Positions 43,934 through 51,809 of a stretch of 64,000 bases of DNA are shown here, piece by piece (the first letter of the stretch is position 1; each line of letters opens with the position of its first letter). A model generated the notes under the pieces. It worked only from the letters and a program-made list of their open reading frames with translations, was not told the origin of the DNA and did not search any database. The DNA is taken from the NCBI GenBank assembly GCA_002427105.1, contig DIPM01000035.1, positions 62,001-126,000 of the forward strand, given 5' to 3'. The stretch is from Marinilabiliaceae bacterium UBA5488 (GTDB taxonomy: Bacteria > Bacteroidota > Bacteroidia > Bacteroidales > Marinilabiliaceae). A program made the position numbers and the translations under genes.

Positions 43934-43965
43934 TTGTAAATAGCTGTTAGAAATAGTTATCTTTG
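43934..43965 (+). promoter_or_regulatory. Putative promoter for gldJ (second of two tandem boxes)
   Basis: TTG (43934-43936), 21 bases, then TATCTTTG (43958-43965), continuing GCA as is common in this group. The start codon is 41 bases downstream. Another -7 match, TAAATTTG, lies at 43913-43920. Confidence 0.5.
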
Positions 43966-44006
43966 CACATTAAAAGCAAGTAAATTAGAATTCAACAAAA
44001 TAAGCT

Positions 44007-45491
44007 ATGAAATTCAAATCCAGTTTGTTACTAATTACTTTGGCAGCCGTGATGGTGCTGGGTTCATGTGGAAACAGCAAAAAGAGTGTTTCTTCTACCA
44101 CAGGATGGGCGTATAATGATCCTGATTTCGGTGGCTTTGAGTATCTTGAAGGATACGAGCAGGGAACCGGTCCCGGCCTTGTTTTTATCGAGGGTGGTAC
44201 ATTTATCATGGGTCAGGTTGAAGAAGATGTAATGAGAGAATGGAATAATATTCCAAAACGCGTTACCGTACCTTCATTTTATATGGATGAGACAGAGGTT
44301 CGTAATGCCGATTATCGCGAATACCTATACTGGATAAGCCGTGTCTTTGTGGACTATCCGGAGGTTTATCGCAATGCTCTTCCCGACACTTTGGTATGGC
44401 GACGTCCGATGGCTTACAACGAGCCTTTTGTAGAAAACTACTTTCGCCATCCTGCCTTTAGTGAATATCCTGTTGTGGGAGTAAACTGGATTCAGGCCAA
44501 CAACTTCTGCGCATGGCGTACTGATCGCGTTAACGAGAAGATTTTGGTTGACAAGGGTATTCTTGAATTGGATATTAATCAACAGAATGAAAACAACTTC
44601 AATACTGAAGCTTATCTATTAGGTCAATATGACGGCGTTGAAGGTCGTCGCCCTTTGAAGGATCTTGATCCAAATAAAGATACTCGCCGGGTTCGCTCTG
44701 ATGATGGTATTATGTTACCCAGATATCGTCTTCCAACTGAAGCTGAATGGGAATATGCAGCGTTGGGCCTGATTGGTAATTCTTACGAGGAGCGCTTGAC
44801 TAATCGCAGAATTTATCCATGGGATGGTCACATTCTTAGGAATCCGGCTAAGGGAGAGCGCGGCAGAATGATGGCCAACTTTATCCGTGGTACAGGTGAC
44901 TATATGGGTATGGCCGGTTCTTTGAATGACGGTGGTGATGTTACCGTTCCTGTTAAGTCTTTCTATCCTAATGATTATGGTCTTTATTGTATGGCCGGCA
45001 ACGTTAATGAATGGGTAGCCGATGTTTATCGTCCATTATCATTCGGCGATATGGAAGAGTTCAGCCCCTATCGTGGAAATATCTTTCAACAAAAGGTGTT
45101 GGATGGTGAAGGAATGGTTGTAGATAAAGATGAATTTGGACGTATCCGTTATCGTGAAGAAACTGACGAGGATATTCTAGATCGTGCAAACTATCGTACT
45201 GCTGATAATCGCAATTATAAAGATGGCGACCCCGTTTCCAATATTTCTACCGGTGACGGATGGACTGAAGCTGATGCTAACACAAATTCGATGTATGCAG
45301 GAAGCTCGGGTTCTTTGGGAAGCATGATTTCCGATCAGTCTCGTGTTTATAAAGGAGGAGGATGGAGAGACAGAGCTTTCTGGTTGAGCCCCGGTACTCG
45401 TCGTTATCTTGATGAACGTGAGGCTCGTGATGATTTAGGTTTCCGCTGCGCTATGACTCGCGTTGGGAATCCTGTAAAGCAGAAGAAATAA
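44007..45491 (+). CDS. gldJ: Gliding motility / T9SS lipoprotein GldJ
   Basis: 494 residues. A lipoprotein signal peptide ends in the lipobox LGSCGN (Cys21). The rest has the formylglycine-generating-enzyme fold: GLVFIEGGTFIMGQ, VPSFYMDETEVRNADYREY, YPVVGVNWIQANNFCAWR, RLPTEAEWEYAALG, YCMAGNVNEWVADVYRP and YKGGGWRDRAFWLSPGTRRYL...LGFRCAM. GldJ is paired with GldK and needed for T9SS function and stability in Flavobacterium. GldJ rather than GldK is chosen because it sits beside porU and before murF, the Flavobacterium arrangement. It is probably a structural, non-catalytic lipoprotein. It ends at a strong terminator. Confidence 0.9.
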   Translation: MKFKSSLLLITLAAVMVLGSCGNSKKSVSSTTGWAYNDPDFGGFEYLEGYEQGTGPGLVFIEGGTFIMGQVEEDVMREWNNIPKRVTVPSFYMDETEVRNADYREYLYWISRVFVDYPEVYRNALPDTLVWRRPMAYNEPFVENYFRHPAFSEYPVVGVNWIQANNFCAWRTDRVNEKILVDKGILELDINQQNENNFNTEAYLLGQYDGVEGRRPLKDLDPNKDTRRVRSDDGIMLPRYRLPTEAEWEYAALGLIGNSYEERLTNRRIYPWDGHILRNPAKGERGRMMANFIRGTGDYMGMAGSLNDGGDVTVPVKSFYPNDYGLYCMAGNVNEWVADVYRPLSFGDMEEFSPYRGNIFQQKVLDGEGMVVDKDEFGRIRYREETDEDILDRANYRTADNRNYKDGDPVSNISTGDGWTEADANTNSMYAGSSGSLGSMISDQSRVYKGGGWRDRAFWLSPGTRRYLDEREARDDLGFRCAMTRVGNPVKQKK

Positions 45492-45508
45492 GTTTAAATA
45501 AATTTTAT

Positions 45509-45538
45509 AAAAAAAGCCGGTTCCAAACCGGCTTTTTT
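45509..45538. terminator. Strong terminator after gldJ
   Basis: Stem AAAAAGCCGGTT / AACCGGCTTTTT with a 3-base loop and a six-T run (45533-45538), 17 bases after the stop. The A-run on the left could make it work on both strands. Confidence 0.85.
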
Positions 45539-45578
45539 GCATTTTTGCGATATATTCACAAGGCAAAAAACTCATCCG

Positions 45579-46874
45579 GTGGAGAAACTTTATCCTTATT
45601 ATCTTAAGCATCGCTTAGTCACTACTGATAGTCGCAACTGTCCGGAAGGATCGATTTATTTTGCTTTAAAGGGCGATCGTTTCGACGGCAATGAATTTGC
45701 TGCTTCGGCGCTGCAGCAGGGCAGTTCCCTTGCTGTTGTAGATAATCCATTATTAAAAGTCAAGCCGGGCTGTTATTGGGTGCCTGATGTTCTGAGTACC
45801 TTGCAGGAGTTAGCCGCACATCATAGACGCATGTTGGGGCTTAGGGTAATAGGAATAACCGGGAGTAACGGAAAGACGACCACTAAGGAGTTGATGGCAG
45901 CTGTTTTAGGCACTACTTATAAACTGTGGTTTACCCAGGGGAATTTGAATAATCATATAGGAGTGCCCTTAACCCTGTTGTCGATTCCTGCCGATACAGA
46001 GCTTGCCGTTGTAGAAATGGGAGCTAATCATATAGGGGAGATTGCCCGCTTATGCGAAATTGCCCAGCCTGATTATGGGCTAATCACCAATGTGGGTAAG
46101 GCTCATCTTGAGGGTTTCGGATCCTTTGAAGGGGTAAAAAGGGCGAAGGTTGAACTCTATCGCTACCTTGAAAGGAAGGGTGGAAAGGTGTTTGTAAATA
46201 TTGACAGCAAGGCACTGTCTGAGATGCTGGGCGGCTATGCTTTTGAGCTAAGTTATGGCGAGTCGGAGAAGGCTATGGTGCATGGCTTTGAAGCCCTTGC
46301 GGCTCCATTTTTGAGCTTTTCATGGCGGATTAAAAACAAGCCGGAAAGTTATAGAGCTGAGACCAGGCTCACAGGTTTATATAACTTAGAGAATGTTCTG
46401 GCAGCGATTGCTGTTGGTGTCTATTTTGATGTTCCTCACGATAAAATAAATAAAGCACTAAGCTCCTACCTTCCCTCGAATAATAGGTCGCAGGTGCTTG
46501 AAACAGGGTGCAATAAAGTGGTTCTTGATGCTTATAATGCTAATCCGACAAGTATGCATGCTGCACTTGATAATTTTTTGGCCATGGATGAGGATAATAA
46601 AGTACTTATTCTTGGGGGAATGAAGGAGCTTGGCAGCGAGAGCCTAAAGGAGCATCAGATACTTGTGGAAAGACTCTTAAAGGAAGAAGTGCCGGTCTGC
46701 TATTTTGTTGGCCGCGAGTTTAAGGATATTGTTCCCGCGGTTAAGGACTGGGTGTGGTTTGAGAATTCTGAAAGACTCAATGAATACCTGAAAGCGAAAC
46801 CTTTGAATGATGCGCTGGTACTTGTAAAAGGCAGCCGGTCAAATAGTCTTGAGGCGGTGCTTGAATCCTTATAA
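45579..46874 (+). CDS. murF: UDP-MurNAc-tripeptide--D-alanyl-D-alanine ligase
   Basis: 431 residues from the GTG at 45579. This start is chosen because MurF proteins begin a few residues before the LVTTDSRNCPEGSIYFALKG block; a TTG at 45537 lies inside the terminator of gldJ and is unlikely. The ATP-binding loop is GITGSNGKTTTKEL; other Mur-ligase motifs are TQGNLNNHIGVPLTL, VVEMGANHIGEIARL, LITNVGKAHLEGFGS, GLYNLENVLAAIAVG and VLDAYNANPTSM. It adds D-Ala-D-Ala to UDP-MurNAc-tripeptide in the cytoplasm. With the terminator between, it needs its own promoter or read-through; its end overlaps the convergent glycosyltransferase gene by 6 bases. Confidence 0.95.
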   Translation: MEKLYPYYLKHRLVTTDSRNCPEGSIYFALKGDRFDGNEFAASALQQGSSLAVVDNPLLKVKPGCYWVPDVLSTLQELAAHHRRMLGLRVIGITGSNGKTTTKELMAAVLGTTYKLWFTQGNLNNHIGVPLTLLSIPADTELAVVEMGANHIGEIARLCEIAQPDYGLITNVGKAHLEGFGSFEGVKRAKVELYRYLERKGGKVFVNIDSKALSEMLGGYAFELSYGESEKAMVHGFEALAAPFLSFSWRIKNKPESYRAETRLTGLYNLENVLAAIAVGVYFDVPHDKINKALSSYLPSNNRSQVLETGCNKVVLDAYNANPTSMHAALDNFLAMDEDNKVLILGGMKELGSESLKEHQILVERLLKEEVPVCYFVGREFKDIVPAVKDWVWFENSERLNEYLKAKPLNDALVLVKGSRSNSLEAVLESL

Positions 46875-47903
46875 GGAAGAGCCTTTAAATTTCAGTTGCC
46901 CGAATTTCTTCCTTTTGCGTAAGTAGAAGTCGAAGACTAGCGAGCCTTTGTACATCTCAGTATGTTTTTTGTGAGTGACAAGCGGATTAAGTAAGTTACG
47001 TTTTTTGCGGAATTTAGCGTAATCCCTTATAAAGTGCCGGTGAGCCTTGAAAACTGCGGCTGCATTTTTAGGCTCTTTGCTCAAAAGGAAATTAATAAGG
47101 GCTGCCAGGTCAAGCAGAAGCCGCAGGGCTATTATTAAGCCAAGAGCCTTTGCCTGATAGTTTTTCAATATCATAAAGAGATTGTTGCGGAAGTTAAGGT
47201 AGGTTTTGCCCGGACTGCTGTAATCAAGAGTTCCCCCGCCAATATGAAACACCTCGCTTGAAGGGACAAAAAGTATTTTATATCCTCTGTTTTTAATTCT
47301 CCAGCACCAATCGACTTCTTCCATGTGGGCGAAGAAGTCGCCGTCAAAGCCTCCACTGCGGCGAAACAGTTCTGTACGTACCATCAGAGCTGCTCCGCTG
47401 CCCCAGAATATAGAATCCTGATTGCTGTATTGACGCTTGTCTTCTTCCACTTCATTAAATATGCGCCCCCTGCAGAAAGTATATCCAAAACTGTCGATAA
47501 ATCCTCCCGCAGCTCCGGCGTGTTCAAAGTAAGAGCGATTGTTGTAGCTTTTAATTTTTGGCACGACCGCGGCAGCATCGCGGTTGTTGTCCATTGCCTT
47601 TAGCAGTGGTGGAAGCCAGTTATGCCCCGGCTCCACATCGGAGTTTAGCAGAAGAGAGTAGTCGCTTGTAATACTTGCAAGGGCGCGGTTATAGCCTTCT
47701 GCAAATCCGTAATTTCTTTCAAGCTCAATAAGCTTCACCGAAGGCATATTCTCTTTTATCCACTTCACTGAATCGTCGCTTGAGCCGTTGTCAGCCACAA
47801 CAAGAGTTACTCCTTCTATATTTGAGCGTTCGGCCACCAAAGGCAAAAGCTTTTGGAGAAGCGGGCGACTGTTCCAGTTAAGTATTATTACTGAAAGTGT
47901 CAT
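46869..47903 (-). CDS. Family 2 glycosyltransferase
   Basis: 344 residues. GT2 motifs: LSVIILNWNSRPLLQKLLP, VVADNGSSDDS, the DxD-type SLLLNSDVEP, IFWGSGAALMVR, and GGFDGDFFAHMEEVDWCWRIK, where the Glu-Glu-Val-Asp stretch holds the catalytic base. This subtype resembles rhamnosyl- and O-antigen-type transferases. It has a membrane-proximal hydrophobic stretch near 255-275. Its ATG overlaps the stop of the acyltransferase gene (ATGA), so the two are translationally coupled, pointing to lipopolysaccharide or related glycolipid synthesis. Confidence 0.85.
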   Translation of the reverse strand: MTLSVIILNWNSRPLLQKLLPLVAERSNIEGVTLVVADNGSSDDSVKWIKENMPSVKLIELERNYGFAEGYNRALASITSDYSLLLNSDVEPGHNWLPPLLKAMDNNRDAAAVVPKIKSYNNRSYFEHAGAAGGFIDSFGYTFCRGRIFNEVEEDKRQYSNQDSIFWGSGAALMVRTELFRRSGGFDGDFFAHMEEVDWCWRIKNRGYKILFVPSSEVFHIGGGTLDYSSPGKTYLNFRNNLFMILKNYQAKALGLIIALRLLLDLAALINFLLSKEPKNAAAVFKAHRHFIRDYAKFRKKRNLLNPLVTHKKHTEMYKGSLVFDFYLRKRKKFGQLKFKGSSL

Positions 47904-48805
47904 AAGTCCTGGCTTTTATAAAGATAGGAGTATTTCCAGCGCTTGTGCGACCAGAGCCAGTATTGGGGTGCTTTTTTAATCTGATTCTCAAGCAGGCGAA
48001 CATGCCATTCGGTGATATCAAACTCAGGCGATGAGGCAACATCTCCGGGGTATGGAATATAGGTCATCCGATAACGACCTCGTTTTATTTTCTCAAGCTG
48101 CCAATACACCACTTTTGAGCGGGTTAGCTTAGCCATTTTTTCGGGTCCGAGAATAACCGCCGTGTTTTGATTGAGAAAGTTTGTCCAATAATTAAGTTCA
48201 AACTTCGAAGGGCTTTGGTCTGATATCAGACCCAGGACAAAACGGCGGTTTTGTTGCTTAAGCTTGACTATTTCGCGGGCGGTGGAATTAAGCGGGATGT
48301 TTCTTGAGCCGAATCGACCACGCATCTTAATCATAAGTTTATCAAACTGCTTGTTTTTCAAAGGACGATAAACAGAGAGTCCTTCGGCCTGATATTGCCG
48401 ACTAACAACCGGTGTCCATTCCCAGTTACAATAATGGCCTAATACAGCAATTACGTCGTTGCCCTCCTTTAATAACTCCTGCATCACTTCGGGATTGCAA
48501 ACCTCAACTCTTTTTTGAATTTTATCAATATCGATATGCATTAAAGCGATGGTTTCTGCAAAGAGGTCGCAGAAATGGCGGTAGAAGCCAATGCGGATTT
48601 TACGAATTTCCAGTTCTGATTTGTCAGGAAAGGAGTTTCTGAGGTTTTTGTTTATCACCTTGCGACGATAGCCAAAGCCAGCCACAATTATAAATAGGAA
48701 ATTGGAAATGCCGTAAAGCAGGGCGAGTGGCAGGCGGGCGATTAACCACAGTAGCGGATAAGCTATTGTAAAGCCCAATGATCGTTTTTCCTTTTGTTTT
48801 GCCAT
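47900..48805 (-). CDS. Lysophospholipid/lipid A acyltransferase (LpxL/HtrB family)
   Basis: 301 residues. An N-terminal hydrophobic anchor (about 12-45) is followed by the acyltransferase motif VLGHYCNWEW, the H-x4-[DE] catalytic pair, then SVYRPLKNKQFDKLM, LGLISDQSP and the family's MTYIPYPGD and PQYWLWSHKRWKY end. It should add a secondary acyl chain to lipid A or acylate a related lipid (ornithine/glycine lipid is possible in Bacteroidota). It lies 1 base after the inositol-phosphatase-family gene and overlaps the glycosyltransferase gene by 4 bases, so all three form one operon. Confidence 0.87.
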   Translation of the reverse strand: MAKQKEKRSLGFTIAYPLLWLIARLPLALLYGISNFLFIIVAGFGYRRKVINKNLRNSFPDKSELEIRKIRIGFYRHFCDLFAETIALMHIDIDKIQKRVEVCNPEVMQELLKEGNDVIAVLGHYCNWEWTPVVSRQYQAEGLSVYRPLKNKQFDKLMIKMRGRFGSRNIPLNSTAREIVKLKQQNRRFVLGLISDQSPSKFELNYWTNFLNQNTAVILGPEKMAKLTRSKVVYWQLEKIKRGRYRMTYIPYPGDVASSPEFDITEWHVRLLENQIKKAPQYWLWSHKRWKYSYLYKSQDL

Positions 48806-48806
48806 A

Positions 48807-49601
48807 TTATTTCAGGTAGCCAGCCACGACGGTTTGCATTTCATCAAAAAGCAGGCTGTTGGCTGTTACTATCTGACGACCGAAGAGGTAATTATTGCCA
48901 CCCGAAAAATCGGATACTTTGCCGCCTGCTTCCTGAATGATAAAAGCTCCTGCTGCTACATCCCAGGCCTTCAGATCATATTCATAAAAAGCATCAATGC
49001 GCCCACAGGCCACATAAGCCAAATCGGCAGCCGCTGAGCCGAGTCGTCGCATCCCGTGACTGTTCTGCATAAAATAGTTGAGAGACTCGATAAACTGATC
49101 CATCTTTGAGAAGTTGGTATAAGGAAAGCCGGTGGCAATCAGGCTGTCTGCAACTTTAGAGGCTTTTGATACCCTTATTTGCTTGTCATTCAGGAAGGCT
49201 CCTCCGCCCTTCCAGGCATAGAAGCATTCGTCAAGTCCCGCTTCATATACTGCACCCGCCACTATAGCTTCATCTTCCATTAGGGCTATGCTAATACAGT
49301 AGGGGAAGAGCCCGTGAATAAAATTCGTGGTGCCATCTATCGGGTCAATAATCCAATTGTATTTCTTACCTACCTTATCGGAGCTGTTCTCCTCAGCAAT
49401 AAAGCCCGACTCAGGCAGAAGTTTTGATAACAGTCTTACAAGAGTCGCCTCGGTCTGCCTGTCAAATTTAGTGACGAAGTCGTTTTTGCCTTTAGATTCT
49501 GCCTCCGGCGTCTCCTTTTCTCTGCTTTCTCTTAATGCCCTGCCCGTTGTCTGCGATATATCTGCAAGCTTAAGGCAGATATCTTTATAGTTGATAGTCA
49601 T
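48807..49601 (-). CDS. Inositol monophosphatase family protein
   Basis: 264 residues. Metal-binding motifs are intact: GFIAEENS (first Glu), NWIIDPIDGTTNFIHGLFPY and KAWDVAAGAFIIQEAGGKVSD. The family removes phosphate from inositol-1-P, NADP(H), fructose-1,6-bisphosphate or PAP; the substrate cannot be told. As first gene of an operon with a lipid acyltransferase and a glycosyltransferase, a role in lipid or nucleotide (PAP) turnover is possible. A promoter box and a perfect palindrome lie just upstream. Confidence 0.9.
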   Translation of the reverse strand: MTINYKDICLKLADISQTTGRALRESREKETPEAESKGKNDFVTKFDRQTEATLVRLLSKLLPESGFIAEENSSDKVGKKYNWIIDPIDGTTNFIHGLFPYCISIALMEDEAIVAGAVYEAGLDECFYAWKGGGAFLNDKQIRVSKASKVADSLIATGFPYTNFSKMDQFIESLNYFMQNSHGMRRLGSAAADLAYVACGRIDAFYEYDLKAWDVAAGAFIIQEAGGKVSDFSGGNNYLFGRQIVTANSLLFDEMQTVVAGYLK

Positions 49602-49620
49602 TGTTTCTGATTTTGAAACA

Positions 49621-49628
49621 CAAAGATA
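49621..49628 (-). promoter_or_regulatory. Putative -7 box for the inositol-phosphatase operon
   Basis: Minus strand TATCTTTG matches TAnnTTTG, 19 bases before the start codon. The -33 position falls in the left arm of the palindrome at 49647. Confidence 0.45.
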
Positions 49629-49646
49629 ATAAAAACAATGAGGACT

Positions 49647-49675
49647 TATCAGTCAACAATGACTGTTGACTGATA
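49647..49675. promoter_or_regulatory. Perfect 12-bp palindrome, possible operator (or hicBA terminator)
   Basis: TATCAGTCAACA (49647-49658), 5-base spacer, TGTTGACTGATA (49664-49675). It overlaps the -33 region of the minus-strand promoter at 49621 and lies downstream of hicA. No T-run follows on either strand, so an operator fits better than a terminator. Confidence 0.45.
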
Positions 49676-49774
49676 TCAATGAATAGTCAAAAGGGTATTG
49701 ATAAAGAGTTATGAGTTAAAACAGATAGAAGCTCTTCAAAATAGCCGGTGTTCTGACTGTTTTTTCGGGAAGAC

Positions 49775-50011
49775 TTATATTTGTTTTAAAAGTTTTACGT
49801 ATTCTTCCGGGGAAAGGTCTATTTCTCTAAGAATTTGACGAATTAATGAACGGCTAATTCCTTGATTTCCATGGTGTGGTAGCGTGGTGTATCTTCCATC
49901 GGGATGGCGATAGAAGAAATGGCTGCCTTTTTGCCGCTTCAATTCGAAACCCAAATAGAAAAGAAGTTTTTCTATAATTTTGACCTTTACAATCGGCACC
50001 TTCGTGCTCAT
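49775..50011 (-). CDS. hicA: HicA-family mRNA interferase toxin
   Basis: 78 residues, typical size. The dsRBD-like fold start VKVKIIEKLLFYLGFELKRQ is followed by KGSHFFY, with the catalytic His31 intact, and the HPDGRYTTLPHHGNQGISRSLIRQILREI end. HicA toxins bind and cleave mRNA to slow growth. Its ATG overlaps the antitoxin's stop (ATGA), so it is translated from the same message. The antitoxin gene comes first here, the reverse of the E. coli hicAB order. Confidence 0.9.
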   Translation of the reverse strand: MSTKVPIVKVKIIEKLLFYLGFELKRQKGSHFFYRHPDGRYTTLPHHGNQGISRSLIRQILREIDLSPEEYVKLLKQI

Positions 50012-50235
50012 AATGCAGCCGATATTTGCTGGAAACCCACAAAATCAGGAAGGTTGTTCAGCTCGTCTTCTTCTAGCTCCTCCAGGCACAGCTGCACAAC
50101 CTCTTGCAGGTTTTTATATAGTTCGTCTAATGTCGAAGCCTGCGAATGAGCACCAGGCAAGCCTGAAACAATACCTATATATTGGTTTGTCTCATTATCT
50201 CTGGTTATTTCAGCCGTAAATTTGTAATTCCTCAT
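50008..50235 (-). CDS. hicB: HicB-family antitoxin
   Basis: 75 residues. The partial RNase-H-like HicB fold is seen in YKFTAEITRDNETNQYIGIVSGLPGAHSQASTLDELYKNLQEVVQLCLEE (given as a span, residues 4-52), with the conserved LPG and the Asp-Glu-Leu helix. No ribbon-helix-helix or HTH tail for DNA binding is evident, so autoregulation would need a different mode. It lies first in a two-gene operon with hicA, overlapping by 4 bases. Confidence 0.88.
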   Translation of the reverse strand: MRNYKFTAEITRDNETNQYIGIVSGLPGAHSQASTLDELYKNLQEVVQLCLEELEEDELNNLPDFVGFQQISAAL

Positions 50236-50296
50236 AATTGTTTTATTGTTATCAAAATGAAACGATTAATATTTGTATTTAATATCAATAGGGTCA

Positions 50297-50341
50297 AAAA
50301 AATCTTTAGAGCAGGAAAGAATCATCACTTATCCTGCTCTA
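50297..50341 (-). terminator. Probable terminator after phoH
   Basis: A 10-bp stem TAGAGCAGGA / TCCTGCTCTA with a 15-base loop, followed on the minus strand by AAGA and a run of seven T (50297-50303). Confidence 0.55.
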
Positions 50342-50346
50342 TTTAT

Positions 50347-51687
50347 CTACAGTAAATTTGAGGCAAGTTCTGCCAGATAGCTTCTTTCGCCTTTAATAAG
50401 GTTGACATGAGCAAACACGTCTTGCCCTTTCATTTTGTCTGTCAGGTAGGCCAGTCCGTTGGATTGCATATCCAGATAAGGCGTGTCAATCTGATGAACG
50501 TCGCCGGTGAATACTATCTTAGTTCCCTCTCCGGCACGAGTTATGATGGTCTTCACTTCATGAGGGGTCAGGTTTTGAGCTTCATCCACAATAAAGAAGA
50601 CATCGGACAGGCTTCGTCCGCGGATGTAGGCAAGAGGGGTAATGACCAGTTCTTCGCGCTTTTGCATCTCTTCAATAAGGTTAAGTTCCTTGCTCTGTGG
50701 GCTGAATCGGTTTTTGATAACTGCCAGATTATCAAACAAGGGTAGCATGTAAGGACCTATCTTGTCTTTAATGTCGCCCGGCAGAAAGCCCAGGTCACGG
50801 TTGGATAGCGGGACTATTGGCCTGGCCAGTAATATTTGTTTGTAGCTTTTATTTTGCTGAAGAGCTGCCGCCAGTGCAAGTAGAGTTTTCCCGGTTCCGG
50901 CTTTACCCGAGAGGGATACAAGTTTGATGTCCGGATTCAGCAAAGCATTAAAAGAGAAGGTTTGCTCGGCATTACGTGGCTCTATTCCAAAGGCATTATT
51001 TTTTTCTATACGACGAATTACATTGTTGAAGGGGTCGCACCATACCAGGACACTTTTATTGCCGTTGCGCAGAATAAAATACTGGTTGGCCGGAGTGTGG
51101 CTTTCGTCCATCGGGAAATCTGCCCGTGTAACAGCCCCATTTTTGTATAAATTGTCGATGGTTACCAGGTCAAAATTATCATAGGTTTCAACGCCTTTGT
51201 GTAATATCTCAATGTTTTTAACCTTGTCATTTTCGTAGTCTTCCGACTTTAAACCCAAAGATTTGGCCTTCATTCGCAGATTGATGTCCTTTGAAATCAA
51301 TATAACCGTGCGATCTTTGAATTTCTCATTGACATGCAGGGCTATGGCAAGAATGCGGTGGTCGGGTGTCTGCTCCGAAAAGGATTCTTTCATTACCTGG
51401 GGGAAAGGTTTGCCCGTGGCGATAAATAACTTGCCCTTGTCTTTGCCCAGTGGTACCCCGTCGGTGAATAGCTTTTCGCCGGCCAGTTTATCCATGATAC
51501 GCACAAACTCACGTGCCTGAAAATTTATCTGATCGCTTCCTTTTTTGAACTTATCCAATTCCTCGAGTACTACGATCGGTATAATAACATCATTATCCTG
51601 AAAGTTGTAAAGGCATTTATGGTCGTGAAGTAACACGTTGGTGTCGAGGATGAAGATCTTAGCTACACTTTTTTTCTTAACAGTCAT
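50347..51687 (-). CDS. PhoH-like PIN/ATPase protein
   Basis: 446 residues, two domains. N-terminal PIN nuclease domain (KIFILDTNVLLHD, IPIVVLEELDKFKKG, TPDHRILAIAL, VILISKDINLRMKA) carries the acidic metal-binding residues. The C-terminal PhoH ATPase has Walker A (LSGKAGTGKT) and Walker B (VFFIVDEAQNLTPHEVKTII), plus FTGDVHQIDTPYLD. PIN-PhoH fusions (PhoH2 type) act on RNA, with helicase and nuclease activity shown for mycobacterial members. The gene stands alone, divergent from folC. Confidence 0.92.
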   Translation of the reverse strand: MTVKKKSVAKIFILDTNVLLHDHKCLYNFQDNDVIIPIVVLEELDKFKKGSDQINFQAREFVRIMDKLAGEKLFTDGVPLGKDKGKLFIATGKPFPQVMKESFSEQTPDHRILAIALHVNEKFKDRTVILISKDINLRMKAKSLGLKSEDYENDKVKNIEILHKGVETYDNFDLVTIDNLYKNGAVTRADFPMDESHTPANQYFILRNGNKSVLVWCDPFNNVIRRIEKNNAFGIEPRNAEQTFSFNALLNPDIKLVSLSGKAGTGKTLLALAAALQQNKSYKQILLARPIVPLSNRDLGFLPGDIKDKIGPYMLPLFDNLAVIKNRFSPQSKELNLIEEMQKREELVITPLAYIRGRSLSDVFFIVDEAQNLTPHEVKTIITRAGEGTKIVFTGDVHQIDTPYLDMQSNGLAYLTDKMKGQDVFAHVNLIKGERSYLAELASNLL

Positions 51688-51809
51688 ATCATTAATTTTA
51701 AAAATAATAAGGCCTTTGCCGGCTTGTTTTTCCCTTTAAATATACCAATTATCATACAAAATTCTCACTTTTGTCTTATAAAGCGTTAAAAAATCGTATT
51801 TATACAGCT

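Larger units (their letters stand above)
43564..44006. other. 443-base divergent intergenic region between porU and gldJ
   Basis: AT-rich, no gene seen on either strand. It holds candidate promoters for both T9SS genes: on the minus strand TAAATTTG (43640 to 43633), and on the plus strand TAAATTTG (43913-43920) and TATCTTTG (43958-43965). Nothing further was seen in the middle 250 bases beyond short A- and T-runs. Confidence 0.7.

Noticed and set aside
45537..45578. Extended murF start at the TTG at 45537
   Set aside because: It lies within the T-run of the gldJ terminator, and the extra 14 residues do not fit the MurF start; the GTG at 45579 is better.
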